Below, piece by piece: positions 10,460 to 22,084 of a DNA stretch of 64,000 nt. The translations under genes and the position numbers were made by a program. The notes below the pieces were generated by a model. It did not search any database, was not told where the DNA came from, and worked only from the letters and a program-made list of their open reading frames with translations. This DNA is from Anniella stebbinsi (taxonomy: Eukaryota; Chordata; Lepidosauria; Squamata; Anniellidae), in assembly GCA_029215795.1 (NCBI GenBank), contig JARDYH010000002.1:39788001-39852000 (forward strand), read 5' to 3'. Each line of letters begins with the position of its first letter. Within the stretch, counting starts at the first letter, position 1.

Positions 10460-10884
10460 TCTGCCTGATGCTGAGTCAAACCACTGGCTCATTTAGACAT
10501 GTTTAGCCCGGAGAAGAGAAGACTGAAGGGAGACATGATAGCACTCTTCAAATACTTGAAAGGTTGTCACACAGAGGAGGGCCAGGATCTCTTCTTGATC
10601 AACCCAGAGTGCAGGACACGGAATAATGGGCTTGAGTTACAGGAAGCCAGATTCCGGCTGGACATCAGGAAAAACTTCCTGCCATTAGAGCAGTACGACA
10701 ATGGAACCAATTGCCTAGGGAGGTCGTAGGCTCTCCCACACTAGAGGCATTCAAGAGGCAGCTGTCAGGTGTGCTTTAAGGTGGATTCCTACATTGAGCA
10801 GGGGGTTGGACTCGATGGCCTTAAAGGCCCGTTCCAACTCTACTATTCTATGATTCTATGATTCTATGATTCTATGATTCTATG
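10460..10884 (+). mobile_element. CR1 LINE 3' end
   Basis: The last part of a CR1 element: AGACTGAAGGGAGACATGAT, then GGAAAAACTTCCTGCC-type sequence, GGGGGTTGGACTCGATGGCC, and the tail of repeated ATTCTATG (five units, 10846-10884). This 3' untranslated region is highly typical of amniote CR1. The copy is strongly 5' truncated, so the open frame at 10499-10729 is accidental. Confidence 0.9.
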
Positions 10885-10911
10885 TACGTCTAGACAGGAA
10901 AAAAGTCTTAT

Positions 10912-10976
10912 GACTCCCAGCATTCCCCAGTCAGCATGGAGCATGGCTGGCCAAGGAATGCTGGGAGTTGTAGGGC
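10912..10976. repeat. Short palindrome from a hAT-like MITE
   Basis: ACTCCCAGCATTCC at the left and GGAATGCTGGGAGT at the right pair across a GCATGG-rich centre, an inverted repeat of 14-bp arms. It is the core of the MITE type seen at 10241. Confidence 0.7.
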
Positions 10977-11209
10977 TTTTTGGTAAACATTTTATTAAGT
11001 AAGGTTCTGATAGAAGTTATTTGCCTTTGTATAAATGCGTTTGCTGTGAGTCCTTCAGGAAACCCTATATTAAGATCCTTGATTTAGGTTGCGATCCTAC
11101 GCATGTTTATACAGAAAATGCATGACTAGCGGGGGAGTGCAGGGAGAAGTTGGACATCCCCCTACGTGCCCCATCTAAATATGCAAAGGATTTGCACCCT
11201 TAGCCTATG

Positions 11210-11335
11210 ATAGTGTATTTTGACTGACAGCAGCTCTTCCCCCATCCTTTGCAACCTGAGATCCTTTTAAATGAATTTAGCAGGGATTGAACCTGGGACC
11301 TTTTGCCAAAACTGTACCACTAAACTCTGGGCCTA
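11210..11335 (-). mobile_element. tRNA-headed SINE, degraded
   Basis: The minus strand keeps GACTGACAGCAGCTCTTCC, GGGATTGAACCTGGGACC and the start of a tRNA-like head. It is an old copy. Confidence 0.5.
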
Positions 11336-11490
11336 CTGTTAATTACCATGAAATTAAATAACAATCATACCTTTGAATAAGCTTTCCGTTCCTATTTCTA
11401 CATAATGAATTGCAGTAACCCTTGATGGAAGTGTTTCAATTTCCTTTCAATTAATATGCAAAACTTCAAAAGATTCCTCTTGAATGCAGA

Positions 11491-11492
<2 letters not shown>

Positions 11493-11522
<30 letters not shown>
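11493..11522. repeat. (TG)n microsatellite
   Basis: A pure TG run of about 15 units. Confidence 0.95.
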
Positions 11523-11830
11523 ATAGGCTTCCAACAAACTTCCTGCTTTATGTAATACCTCTCAGGAGACGTCCTCCTTAGACAGGCCTGTTTATATGCT
11601 AATGATTCTTTTCCCTCAGGAGGTTGGCAGATGTCTCTTGGTGTGGTGAGTTTGCATGTTTCCTTGAGACAAAAGAGGTAACATATTTTCCATACATTCC
11701 TGATTTAGATTCATTCCCAGAGAAGTCTATTCATTCTGACTCCTCCATGTCAACAACTGAAATCTCATGCTGAAATCAGCCAGAGTGCTTCATAACTTCA
11801 ACGGGTCTGTGTCATCCATGGCTCCTCAGT

Positions 11831-12293
11831 GGCCGTGTTCGGACATATTAGGCAATGGAGGGGGGAAGAGGCAACTGACTGTTATTTTCCCGGTGTTCCC
11901 CACATGACATGTTGCCCTTCTTCCTGTTGTGCGGCTGAAAGTCTTGGCGGCTTTCTAGGCTGCTGGTGCTCCTCCTTCCCTCCTCCCTCAGTCCTCCCAG
12001 TCCTATCCCATCATGCATTGGAAGTTCTGCTGGAGAACTCTATGACCTGCCGGAATAGTGCACTCAACGGGGGAGATTACACAACGGAACCCTCTACATG
12101 ACATCTTAATCATCAGGTCTCTGGATAAGCAACGAAGCAGCCCATTGTTTTCCCCCGTTGTTTAAATTGGCAAAATAATGTACTGTGAGTTGTGTACCCC
12201 CATACACACACACAACACAATAATCAACACCATGGATGGTTGATTCCACCCCCCACCCTCCATGGTTGATTATCATGTTGTCTGAACCAGGCC
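11831..12293. mobile_element. Family H MITE, copy 2
   Basis: Termini GGCCGTGTTCGGACATAT at the left and the complement of GGCCTGGTTCAGACAACAT at the right. Flanked by AGT on both sides (11828-11830, 12294-12296), a 3-bp duplication. The interior has weak palindromy and no shared coding frame. Confidence 0.65.
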
Positions 12294-12302
12294 AGTGTTA
12301 GA

Positions 12303-12640
12303 GTGGGGTGAAGAACCTCTTTCAACTGGAGGGATGAAATCTACTTTGGCGAAACTCTCAGGTACCATATTCCAGTAGTTGGTGAGTCCAAAATGGCAGT
12401 AGCATATTTTAGCTTGAAGTTCTTATTGGCAGTAACTTAGCCTTTGGAGAGTCATTTCAACCTTTTAGAATGGGGAAAAAACTGCACAAAAATTAGGAAA
12501 CTACCTAACACTCTGTGGTTTGGGAAACTGGGTTGGGGCCAGGGAAAGGGGCATGGCCTTGGGAACCAAAGTGGGTTGGATTCAGTTCCACAATTCTGTT
12601 GTAGAGATATCTCATTCATTTCTGCCGTTTATCTCAACTA
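12303..12640. repeat. Family P dispersed repeat, copy 2
   Basis: It shares GAACCTCTTTCAACTGGAGG, TAGCTTGAAGTTCTTATTGG and TTAGCCTTTGGAGAGTCATT with 3672 and 34456. Non-coding. Confidence 0.55.
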
Positions 12641-12786
12641 GCTTAGAGGACTTTAATGTGGCCTTGTTAGGTTTACTCTTAACATCCACCAAGAAGACTA
12701 ATAGGTACAAAGCCATTTTTCCTGCCCTCTTCTCCTTTTTAAGATTCCTGCTCCAAGACCAGCTCAACTCTACAGGCAGACACAAA

Positions 12787-12838
12787 GCCTATCTACACTA
12801 CTGCTTTAAACCATTTTAAAGCAGTAGTGTAGATAGGC
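12787..12838. mobile_element. Minimal family C MITE (52-bp palindrome)
   Basis: GCCTATCTACACTACTGC pairs with its complement through TTTAAAACC-like centre sequence, leaving a near-perfect 52-bp hairpin. Flanked by AAA on both sides. It looks like a family C element reduced to its two ends. Confidence 0.7.
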
Positions 12839-12843
12839 AAATA

Positions 12844-12960
12844 GAGTTCCATCACATCAGCGATTTAGTGCACTCTCACCATGCCTGGTGTGTGGATTTG
12901 CAGCACGGTACTCACATGATGTCGTGCCTGTCCTGCTGACACCCCGCCTCTTCCCCAGCT
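12844..12960. mobile_element. Family G MITE, copy 1 (partial)
   Basis: Begins AGAGTTCCATCACATCAGC and has CTCTCACCATGCCTGGTG and ATGATGTCGTGCCTGTCC. Other copies: 13905-14092 (reverse) and 27531-27730. Confidence 0.55.
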
Positions 12961-12999
12961 TTTCTTAGAACGCTAAAAGTCTGAATTATTTTCCCTAAG

Positions 13000-13904
13000 C
13001 ACATTGGGTTAGATTTTACTACTTTCAGTGGATACCAGGAACAGGCTGGAATTATATTGGATTATACTTTTGAAATATGTTTCATCAACTATGATTCAGG
13101 AAGATTTATTCCGGTGGCCAATCAACCACAGGGGTCAGAGTCCATAATTTCTTAAGTCAAGTCTGTTTATATTGTTAAGTAATTCTATTTCTCAGGAAAT
13201 CTGAAAACGTTCAAACACTGATGAAGATCGAAATGGTGTTTACAATCTGGAATTACCGTTTAGTATAATGTTTTAGATGTTTTCCTTACAATATATTGTT
13301 GCCAACATTTTTCATACAAATGCTTTGTACTTGTGTGTATTCCAAACATTTATGTGTATATCTTTCACTCTGTGTAACGGTTTTCAGTGTATGTATGCAT
13401 GTACAACTTTGGGGTTCAAGACTTTGAATATTACTGTCTTATTGTCTTATAGATGTGCTATATTTTTCTTACAGCACATATGTGATCCCGCAGACTGTTG
13501 GTTAAAATGGTATTTACAGCACATAGGTACACTGTATCAGTTTTTACAGGCTTGTTCCTACTTGTTGGATCTACTTTTGCTTTGCTTTTGTTCACTCAGT
13601 GAGGGCCCTTCTCTCCTTTGTGTTGTGAATCTCTGCAGAGACATGATTGTACTCCCTCGAGAAAGGAGACTGTACAGCCCAGGAGAAAGGCAGTCTGGTT
13701 GAAGTACTCATCTGCCAGGACCTGACTGCAGTGAGAAAGAGAAGGGGCAGGGCAGAGGGGAGCCGAAGAGCTTATGAGCAAAGGAATGAAAGAGCAGCTG
13801 TTCAGGTGAAAGGGATCATAGGCTTGATGTGCTTTTGCCTTAGAGGTAAAAAAAATAAAACGTGGAGGCAAACCAGGGGGGTGGGATTAGGTGTGATGGA
13901 GGTC
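13000..13904. other. Unique DNA, no feature seen
   Basis: AT-rich; no repeat family or exon recognised. Confidence 0.35.
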
Positions 13905-14092
13905 TTAAGGGTGCACTGAAGTTGTTTTGGGAAAATAATCCAGACTTTTCCCACGTCAAAATACTATGCAAAACAGAGGAAAAGAGGTGAAATGGGTGCA
14001 GGACAGGGACGACGTCATGGGAGTCCCGCATTGCAAAACCAGATACCAGGCATGGCGAGAGTGCATTAAACCACTGGTGTGATGGAGCTCTA
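13905..14092. mobile_element. Family G MITE, copy 2 (reverse)
   Basis: The complement of family G: CAGGACAGGGACGACGTCAT, ACCAGGCATGGCGAGAGTGC and the terminus TGGTGTGATGGAGCTCT. Confidence 0.6.
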
Positions 14093-14384
14093 AGAAACTA
14101 TTTGGGATGGGATAAGACAAGAGACACCAACAATGTTTGGCACAGCATGAAAATCAAGGCTCTCATGTAGCTTCCAGTGGACTAGCTCCTTGCACATATT
14201 GAGACTGCACTCCAGAACCTTTTGTGTGATGTCGCTCGAATTCTGAGCCACAATCCACAAGGGTGTCGTGGACAATGCTTCTCTACTAGAGCAATTAAAG
14301 ATCTTCAATCATCCCTTTCTTGGACTTGCTGGAAGGATATTCCACTCCAGCTTACTTCTTGTGTGACATTCTGGGTGCCACTAA

Positions 14385-14910
14385 GGGGGAATCTACACTG
14401 AAGCTTTGTTACGTTTAGGTTTGGTTTCGAAGACGCATTGGGGCACATGACGCTAGTCCTGTTACGTTTTATAGCAGCTATTTTTTGCACCGGTTTCATT
14501 TGTTTTATTACGTTTTTCCCATTAAATAAATTGTTCTATAAAGAGTAATGTGTCTTTACTTGCCATTTCATAGTTTCTAAAATCAAACCTCCAGTATCCA
14601 ATCGCAGTCGTGGGGGGCGTGGCTTTTTGTTCCGGCTCCCAAATGCTTCAATAGTAAAATCAAAAGTGAAAGGAATTGAAAGGAAGGGGGCAGAAGGTGG
14701 GCGTGTCAAGAATGGGAGGATGAAGTAAGGTTACAGGAAGACACGAAGAAAAGAGTAAGTGTGCCCTTACTAAATGAACAGAAAACAGGAGAAAGGATAG
14801 TCTAAAACGGTAAGGACAACTAAATGTGGCACGTTACATTTTAAAATGTAGCAATTTGCATCATTATAATCTAGATTTCGAAACGTAACAAACGATTGTG
14901 TGGATTCCCC
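14385..14910. mobile_element. Family K PIF/Harbinger-like MITE (526 bp)
   Basis: Termini GGGGGAATCTACAC at the left and GTGTGGATTCCCC at the right. A 3-bp TAA duplication flanks it (14382-14384, 14911-14913), the usual target of PIF/Harbinger elements. Subterminal TTGTTACGTTT and AAACGTAACAA are also inverted. No other copy lies in this window. It has no transposase frame. Confidence 0.72.
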
Positions 14911-14913
14911 TAA

Positions 14914-15397
14914 ATCCCTAAATCCCTCCACCCTACATTTCTAAAACACTGCTGTTGTTCCTTAGTTCCCATTAAGAGCTCTACAGACAGACTCATGGTT
15001 TTCTGTTCAGGAATTTGAAGAGCAATGACATGTCTGGAGGCTGCCCAGCTTTGGAATTCTGTAACTCTAGGGATTTACAAAACCCTAAGTTGGGTATTTT
15101 TTGTAAGCAAGGACCATTTTTGGGTCAAGGGTTTTGTGATGGCAATGAATGAAGGGCTAGGGTTGGTTTTATTTTGTTTGGGTGTTGTACAGGCCTTGGA
15201 GGTAGAGTAGAATCTAAATCTAAATAAATAAATAAATAAATAAATAGACAAAACCCCTAAATAAATAGACAAATAAAACAACAAATAAAATGGATTGCAA
15301 ATAAGTTGTTTGTTATGCCTTTGCTCTCTTCTATGCCTATTGAGCACTTCTAGGACTGTTGCAACATCTACCTTTCCCTTTTTCTTCATGAAGCAAA
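14914..15397. other. Unique DNA with a LINE tail and (AAAT)n
   Basis: The end of a LINE 3' tail (TTGGAGGTAGAGTAGAATC) runs into an AAAT microsatellite at about 15216-15248. The rest is unrecognised. Confidence 0.5.
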
Positions 15398-15547
15398 GAG
15401 CCTATCTACTCACGCAGGATCAAACACTTTGAAAACGTTTTGAAAACTGTATATGGAGTGTGCCCTGGGCTCCAACAGTTCTCAAAACTGTTATAAACCG
15501 TTTTAAACTGTTTTAAACCATTTTAAAGCAGTAGTGTAGATAGACTC
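15398..15547. mobile_element. Family C MITE (150 bp)
   Basis: Begins GAGCCTATCTACTCACGC and ends GCAGTAGTGTAGATAGACTC; the interior has GTATATGGAGTGTGCCCTGG and several AAACTGTT/AAACCGTT units. Flanked by AAA on both sides. Confidence 0.65.
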
Positions 15548-15550
15548 AAA

Positions 15551-16085
15551 GTCTGATCACCTTCATCTACATTTTTTGTTTTTGCTAACAAGTATTTCTC
15601 CTTAAATTGTTAATGAATTCACAAGCTATATAGGAGAGAGTGATGTGGCATGCAACATGCAGCTGTTGGCAAACACATTTTCTTTGTGTGGAGTTCTTCC
15701 TGCTATTCCAGACATGTGATGTCCCCACATTGAACATTTCTCCCTGTTGTTCCACATCATTGCCTGCAGTTGGCAGGGGTGGGGAAATGCATAATATGAA
15801 GATATCATCAGATGAGTAAACAATCCAAGATGTTACAGGGGAGAAGAGGAGAAGTCTACACAAGGATACCATTTTCAACAGCAGCCTCATGTTGTGTGTA
15901 ACCCTGTGGTTCCATCCATAGAAACACTATTCAAGAGTGAAGTTTCCTAGAACCTTACCCTTCTGATGGCTGTCAGTAGGGGCTGTCTATCATTGGGGTA
16001 AGGGACTAGGAAACTTCCCTCTTGAAGCAGACATCAGCTTGGTCACGTGCCAACGCGTATTTCACATTTCCTTTGAATTAAAATG
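15551..16085. other. Unique DNA, no feature seen
   Basis: No repeat or exon recognised. Confidence 0.35.
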
Positions 16086-16626
16086 GGGCTGTTCACAAAA
16101 ACATGCTAAACTACACTCAGTGTTTGAGTGTGGATTGTTTTGAATTGTGGGTTATTTGTTGAGCCATGAGTTAGTATGTTGTCTGAATGTAGCATATTTT
16201 CCACAGGGTGAGTTAATGGTTGCATTCGGACAACACATTAAGCAACTGGGGGGGAGGTGGAAACTAGGGGTGTGCACTGGATCGGGTCCGATCCACGATC
16301 TGGATCCGATCCAGGGGAAATCGGATACAATTATCCGATTTCCAATCACCCCGCTGGATCATTTGATCCAATCCGATCTGATCCGGAAAGGACCCGATCC
16401 AGATCGGAATGGATCGGAGGATTGGCGGGCGCCTGCTGGCGCCCACCGCCACTTCGATTGACAGGCACCAGCGGGCGCCCGCCGATGGAAGCGGACAGCG
16501 GGGGGGGGGCCTTCCCTGGCGGGGCTGTCCAAATCCATTGGCGGGCTCCAGTGGGCGGCCGCTGATGGAAGCAGACAGCCCAGCCAGGTGAGGATCGCGG
16601 GGGGAGGAGGGAGGGAGGGGGCCCCA

Positions 16627-16811
16627 CTTACCTTCCGGGGATGTCCGCTCCCCTCCGCTGCTGGCCGCTACTGCGAGCAGGCTTCGGAGCCTGCCCCTAG
16701 GTAGCGTGCCAGGTGATGTAATCACCTGGCATACTACTCAGGAGCAGGCTGCGAAGCCTGCTCGCAATAGCGGCCAGCGGCGGAGGGGAGCGGACATCCC
16801 CGGAAGGTAAG
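16627..16811. repeat. Palindromic module 1 of hAT copy 1
   Basis: A 185-bp imperfect palindrome centred on GGTGATGTAATCACC. Arms carry GAGCAGGCTTCGGAGCCTG and CGGCGGAGGGGAGCGGAC-type blocks. Confidence 0.85.
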
Positions 16812-16836
16812 CAGGGGGGAGGGGGCCCATGGCCCG

Positions 16837-17021
16837 CTTACCTGCTGGGGCTGTCTGCTCCCCTCTGCCGCTGGCCGCTACTGTGAGCAGGCTTCATGGC
16901 CTGCTCCTGAGTAGCGCGCCAGGTGATGACATCATCTGGCGCACTACCTAGGGGCAGGCCACAAAGCCTGCTCGCAGTAGTGGCCAGCGGCGGAGGGGAG
17001 CAGACAGCCCTGGCAGGTAAG
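16837..17021. repeat. Palindromic module 2 of hAT copy 1
   Basis: A 185-bp imperfect palindrome, the same length as module 1, centred on GGTGATGACATCATC at 16929. Distance between centres is 210 bp. Confidence 0.85.
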
Positions 17022-18112
17022 CAGGGGGAGATGGTGGTAAGGAGCGTGGGGGAGGGGGCTTACCTGCAGGGGCCATCCACAGCGGACGGCCCCGGGAGGT
17101 AAGAACCACGAGGGGGGAAGAGGGAGTTAGGCCCCCCCTCACCCATCCACTGCCATTTTTTCCCCATAGACTTGCATTGGGGGAAAGCTTTCTTTCCTCC
17201 AATGCAAGTCTATGGGGAAAACAAAAATGGCGTCCGATCCAAAAATCGAATGTCTGATTTTTGGATCGGGATTGGGTCCGATCTGATCCGAGGGACCTCC
17301 GATTTTGTCCTGAACGATCCAGGACAATCATGGAGGTCCCAATCCGGGTCCCGATCTGATCCGGGGGGTCTGTGCACAGCCCTAGTGGAAACAATCGTCA
17401 GTTGTGTTGCTTATTGTGTTATGTGGAGGGTAACACGCCGCTCACAAACTACTGATGGTATGCTATTCTGCCCAAATAAGCAACTGAGAGAAACAACTGG
17501 CTTGCAAGTTGATTAGCTCAAAGCTAGTTGTTTAAAGTGTTGTGTGGAGGGGTGAGTTAATGGCATGTGGTGAGTGGGTTAAAACACAAGGCCATAGAGG
17601 CAGGCGGCAAGAGAGACCAAAGTGGCAGCTGCCACTCCGCTACAACTAGTGCAACTTGCAGAGGCTGCTGGGATAGAACTGGGAGGGAGTAGGGAGGGTG
17701 GGGAGAGGGGCGGGGGCTGTGTCAGTCAAATGCTGGGTTGACTATTAGTCCACTCAACGCCAGCCCCAACCTCCCACAGTTGTGTAGGAACATGTTGTGT
17801 GGGGAGTACCCACAAAATAACCAACTGTGAGTTGGCTAGTCAACCCACCATTAACTAATGCGTTGTCCAAATTCAGCCATTGTGTTGTCTGAATGCAGCC
17901 AGGGTGGCTTGTTAAGCACATTGAACAACTCAACAACTAACCACATGTTCTCAAGGTGGCTTGTTTGAAAAAATAAGCTACATCACATGGTTAACAAGCC
18001 ACCCAGCCTGCATCCAGACAACACAACAACCCATGGTTCAACAAATAACCCATGGTTCAAAAATCCCGCATTAACCACTGAACATGGATTAATGTGTTGA
18101 GTGAACAGCCCC

Positions 18113-18463
18113 AGTATCTTGCATTTTAAATGTTATAGCACTTAAACAACTAATTGGTCAAATTGGCCCTATAAAGAACATATCATGTATTGCTGGGCTA
18201 AGGAACACTGAGCACTGATTTTTCTCCTGAGCAACCTCCAGGTCTGCTACAAAATCTTTATGTACTTGAGAGGATTCTTGGAGGAGGGAATTTCAGGGAG
18301 CTCTGTTGATTCACATGGGGCATTAGCTAATTGGGATGTGTGCTGTGTGGCCTTGCAGCTGTGCATTGTAGGGGAGAGTTCATAATAGTGAACAAATGGT
18401 GTTTCAAGCTGCTTCAGTGAGGAATTCCATGATAAGCTTTAAAAGAAAAATTTCCCCTAAAGT
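18113..18463. other. Unique DNA, no feature seen
   Basis: Nothing recognised. Confidence 0.35.
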
Positions 18464-18830
18464 GTGGGAAGGGAGCCTCTGCCAGGAGCCACGCCCCCTT
18501 GGCCATTAGACCTCTGCTGGAGCGGCTGTGCTAACCAATCTCACGCCAACAGAGGCATGTATAAACGATACCAGCTGTATGCCACGCCAACATGTCACCC
18601 ACACGGCAGGAAAGGCCCTCTGGCTGCAATGCTGCCCCCCCCAACAGTGCGCCATTGCTCCCGGCAGCTGGAGCAAAAAGAAACCACTCTGCTGGGAGCC
18701 GTGCTTCAAAGAGGCCAGGAGGAAGGCACCTAAAGGCTATTATTGCCTCATAAAACCCTCCTCTGGCCAGTGTTTCCTCAATCCCCCCCATCACCTGCAA
18801 TGGCCTTTCCATGGTTAGGCAAGCCGAATG
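18464..18830. other. GC-richer block of unknown nature
   Basis: Distinctly richer in GC than its surroundings, with GCCACGCC motifs and CCCCCCCCAAC. Open frames occur on both strands but none resembles a known protein. It may be another MITE whose ends I could not find. Confidence 0.3.
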
Positions 18831-18900
18831 TGGAGTAGGGCATCAGTGTCTACAGTGTTTAAAAAATAAATGAATAAAAGTAATGTCCTTGATGACTGAA

Positions 18901-19017
18901 AGCCTATCTACACTACTGCTTTAAAACGGTTTATAACAATTTTAAACCGGTTGATAACTGTTATTAACCGCTTTAAAACAGTTATAAACCATTTGAAAGC
19001 AGTAGTGTAGATAGGCT
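18901..19017. mobile_element. Family C MITE (117 bp)
   Basis: AGCCTATCTACACTACTGC at the left and its complement at the right; the centre is a run of AAACCGGTT/TTAAACC units. Near-perfect hairpin. Confidence 0.7.
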
Positions 19018-19019
19018 CT

Positions 19020-19929
19020 CAGTATTCAATAAATGTTCACCTTAAAAATATTCTCTGGGTGCGCACCCTAATGAAATGTGCTGCTTTTGCCGATGTTGCT
19101 CTTGTGATGTCTTTCTGAAGTGAACCTCAGGCTGCATCACTTTCTATTACAGGACTCATCAAGAATCTCTAATGCTTCCATGGAAACATCCCAGAGGAAG
19201 AAAACAGATAGAGAACCAATTCTAATGTGACATCTCCATGAATATGTTCCCCCTAGGGTCATTTCAAAAGGCCTTTTCTGGAATAGCCAGCATTGCACTG
19301 GAAGCAGTCCTTACGTTTCTCACTCTGTGGTCCTTCTGGAGACACCTGAATCTACCTCTTCAGAATACAACATGGATACTAATTGTATAAAATATAATAA
19401 ATCATATGACAGCAGATATCTTACGATCTAGGGTGAATTTGATTAATTCTTTATCTGTCAATCAATGCCTCTTTGAAACAGTCATAGTCTGAAACATCGA
19501 CATATTTGTGTTCTAAGGAATATATTGTAACACAAATCTAATTAATTACTGGTAACCATTTGATTTAGTGGGAATCTGATACTACTCTACCAGCAGTGGT
19601 TGACATAGTGGTCTTCACACTAAGATGAAGGGCTTAAGGAATTCTCAGCTTTGTGGCTGTTCAGCCCATGAATAACTTAATATGTACAAGAAAGTCTCAC
19701 AGGGCAGTACCCTCCAGGAAGTTACTTTTGATTTACACCAAAGTAGACACAAATAGAAGCGAGACTGTATTTTGCATTAGTGAATTGTCAGAATTGGAGG
19801 AGGCAGATAGAGGTGGAGGGCTCATCCAAGGTATCTGGCAACTTCTACTGTTGGCAGAATGTGATACAATCTGCTTTGTTTTTAATGTGCATGATCAATA
19901 TCTAGGGGCTTAGAATGAGAATAAAAATA
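19020..19929. other. Repeat-poor block
   Basis: No repeat family is seen. It reads like unique AT-rich DNA and might include conserved non-coding sequence; nothing in it is diagnostic. Confidence 0.35.
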
Positions 19930-20560
19930 TCAGGTTCGTAGCTTGGGGGTTCTCCTAGAACCATCTCTGCCATTTGAGGCTCAGGTGGCTTTAATGGCAT
20001 GGAATGCCTTCTACCAACTTCGGTTGGTGGCCCAGCTGTGCCCCTATCTGGATAGGGACAACCTGGCTTCAGTTGTCTATGCTCTGGTAACCCCCAAGTT
20101 AGATTATTGCTATGCGCTCTATATGGGACTGCCTTTGAAGCCGGCTCAGAAGCTGCAGCTTGTGCAAAATGTGGCACCCAGACTGATAACAGGGACCAGA
20201 AGGTTTGAACATATAAGACTGACTCTGGCCCACTTGTATTGGCTGCCTGTATGTTTCAGAGCCCGATTCAAGGTGCTAGTTTTATCCTATAAAGCCTGAC
20301 ATGGCTTGGGACTACAATACCTGAAGGGGCACCTCTCCCGACATGAACCTACCTGTATACTACACTCAACATCTAAGGTCCTCCAACAGGTGCCTACTCC
20401 AAGGTAGGCTTGGAAAACATCAACAAGGGAGAGGTCCCCCAATTATGGAGTGATTTCCTCAACGAGGCTTGCCTGGCGCCAACATTGCTATCTGTTCAGC
20501 GCCAGGTCAAGCCTTTTCTCTTTTCCCAGGCACTTAGCAGCAGATGATAATCCCCTTCAC
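19930..20560 (+). pseudogene. L2-clade LINE fragment, end of reverse transcriptase ORF
   Basis: The frame from 19943 encodes 118 residues including LDYCYALYMGLPL, QKLQLVQNVAPRLITG and LAHLYWLPVCFRARFKVLVL. These match the segment after the reverse transcriptase domain in L2/CR1-group elements (LDYCNAL-GLP, LQ-VQN-AAR, LHWLPV-FRI-FK). Frames end at 20299 but homologous sequence continues (GGTCCCCCAATTATGGAGTG, then GCCTTTTCTCTTTTCCCAGG), so stops or shifts have broken it. It is 5' truncated and inactive. Confidence 0.75.
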
Positions 20561-22084
20561 CCACCCACCCTCTTGAATTCCATGAGCTTAGCTGCAATCC
20601 ACAGTTGCTGGGCAAAATGAATTTTGCAGCAACAATGTATTTTTCCCTGTTGTAATGCAGCATATTTTGGAGTGGCTTGGTTTTGATCGGGCAATTAAGA
20701 TCTATTAGCGTTACATAAGACCTTCTGCTGGAGTTGAAAATTGTTAGAATTAGTTTGTTGATACGGATTGACTGAGCTACCTGGATTTTAGGACTTTCAT
20801 TGGGGGCATGGCTATGAGGACTGTCATGGGGAACCCTTCAAAATGTACCATGGCACCACTGTCAAAGACGTGTCAAGCCAGGAGAATTTGTGTGTGATCC
20901 AGGATGCATCCAGGCAACCTTAATTTTCCCTCCCACTTCTCTTGCAGTTGTTCCAAATATAAGTGAAGGGATGATCATCTTTGCCATAATCACATTTCTG
21001 AAGAAACATCATCTCTCTTAGGTGGCGCTGGCCTGCAGAACAGTAGACTTTGCACAAATATGGCTGGAGCCAGTTTCATTTCTTTTCTCTTTGCAATGAC
21101 AATGTCCTTCAGCTGACTCTTTTAGGTAATAACTGCTGGATGTTTTCTCATCACAGAACTAGGTGCTCCGCCACTGTTGCTTGGTATCAAGCGAAGGGAA
21201 GAATGAACATGTACTGGCAAAGGCTCCAGATGAGCCCAGATGAGCTCTTTGTTGATGAATGCCAGCATTGTGGGTTTTGAATGCCTTTTTACTTGCTTTC
21301 TGAAAGAGAAGATAAACTTGAGATGTTAATTGTTTCTAACTAAAGCCATCTGGGAGGGGTTTTTTGGCTTGCCACTTTTGGCTGTTTTTCAATATCTTGA
21401 CAGACATACCGTGAAAAGCTTTGGAGTTTGTTAACTTTCTCGGGGATAGAACTGTGGGCCGTACAAAGAATCCTTCCCCGCCCCCACCCAGTAATTTTAT
21501 TTGCTGCCAGTGAGAAGCTTATCAAATGGTGGGAACGTGTATGACAATGTGGACAGAGAGATGTGGCTATGACTGAGTACAGGGCCAGCGTCAATGACAG
21601 GGATGGTCGGGCACCTGCTGAGGGCCCACATCCCAGCAGCGGCCCACTGACAAGAGCCTCTTGGACTCGCTCCTCCTCTTCCCCATTGCAACCTTCTTGG
21701 CCACCTGCCTCTCTCTCTGGATGAGAAAACAGTGGTGGTGAGATGGAGAAACAGCAAGTGTCACAGCCTACTCACACACTGGCTCCCTGCCCGTCATGAA
21801 GGCAAATGGTAGCAATGATGAGAAGGAGGAGGTGGAACAACAGCAGCTGGTGGCCATGGTGTTGAGAAGGTAGATTCACAGCCCCCTCAAAACTTGGAGC
21901 TGGCAGTAGGTAGGTACATGCCAGCTCCCACTTCCTTTCTCTATCCCCAACAAACTTTGCCTACCTTCCTGTTTCCTCCCTCTCTCCTTCTCTTGCCTCA
22001 ACCTTCCCCTTGCCTCTACCTATTGCCTTATTTGTCCCATTCCCACAAGACCTTGTCCCCTTTCCCCTCCAACAGTGGATTTCT
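20561..22084. other. Unique DNA, no feature seen
   Basis: The 3' untranslated part of the L2 copy may extend to about 20720. Beyond that nothing is recognised; 21600-22070 is C-rich on one strand. Confidence 0.35.

Larger units (their letters stand above)
16265..17384. mobile_element. GC-rich hAT-like palindrome-array element, copy 1 (1,120 bp)
   Basis: Termini TAGGGGTGTGCAC and GTGCACAGCCCTA. Perfect 8-bp duplication GTGGAAAC (16257-16264, 17385-17392). Both ends carry clustered GGATCGG and CCGATC motifs. The interior has two palindromic modules, 16627-16811 (centre 16719) and 16837-17021 (centre 16929), each opening with CTTACC and closing with GGTAAG. This copy is more diverged than the other two and has half as many modules. 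No transposase is present. Confidence 0.88.
16086..18112. mobile_element. Family H MITE hosting a GC-rich hAT copy
   Basis: Outer ends GGGGCTGTTCACAAAAACAT and the complement of GGGGCTGTTCACTCAACACA. Without the 1,120-bp guest it is about 900 bp. It contains many TTGTCTGAATGCAGCC- and AACCCATGGTTCAA-like motifs in both orientations, so it is probably itself a composite of two nested H-type elements (an inner pair of ends near 16205 and 17875). Flanks AAT and AGT. Confidence 0.55.

Noticed and set aside
19943..20299. Host gene encoding a 118-aa protein
   Set aside because: The residues match the post-RT segment of L2-clade LINEs, and homologous sequence continues past the stop.
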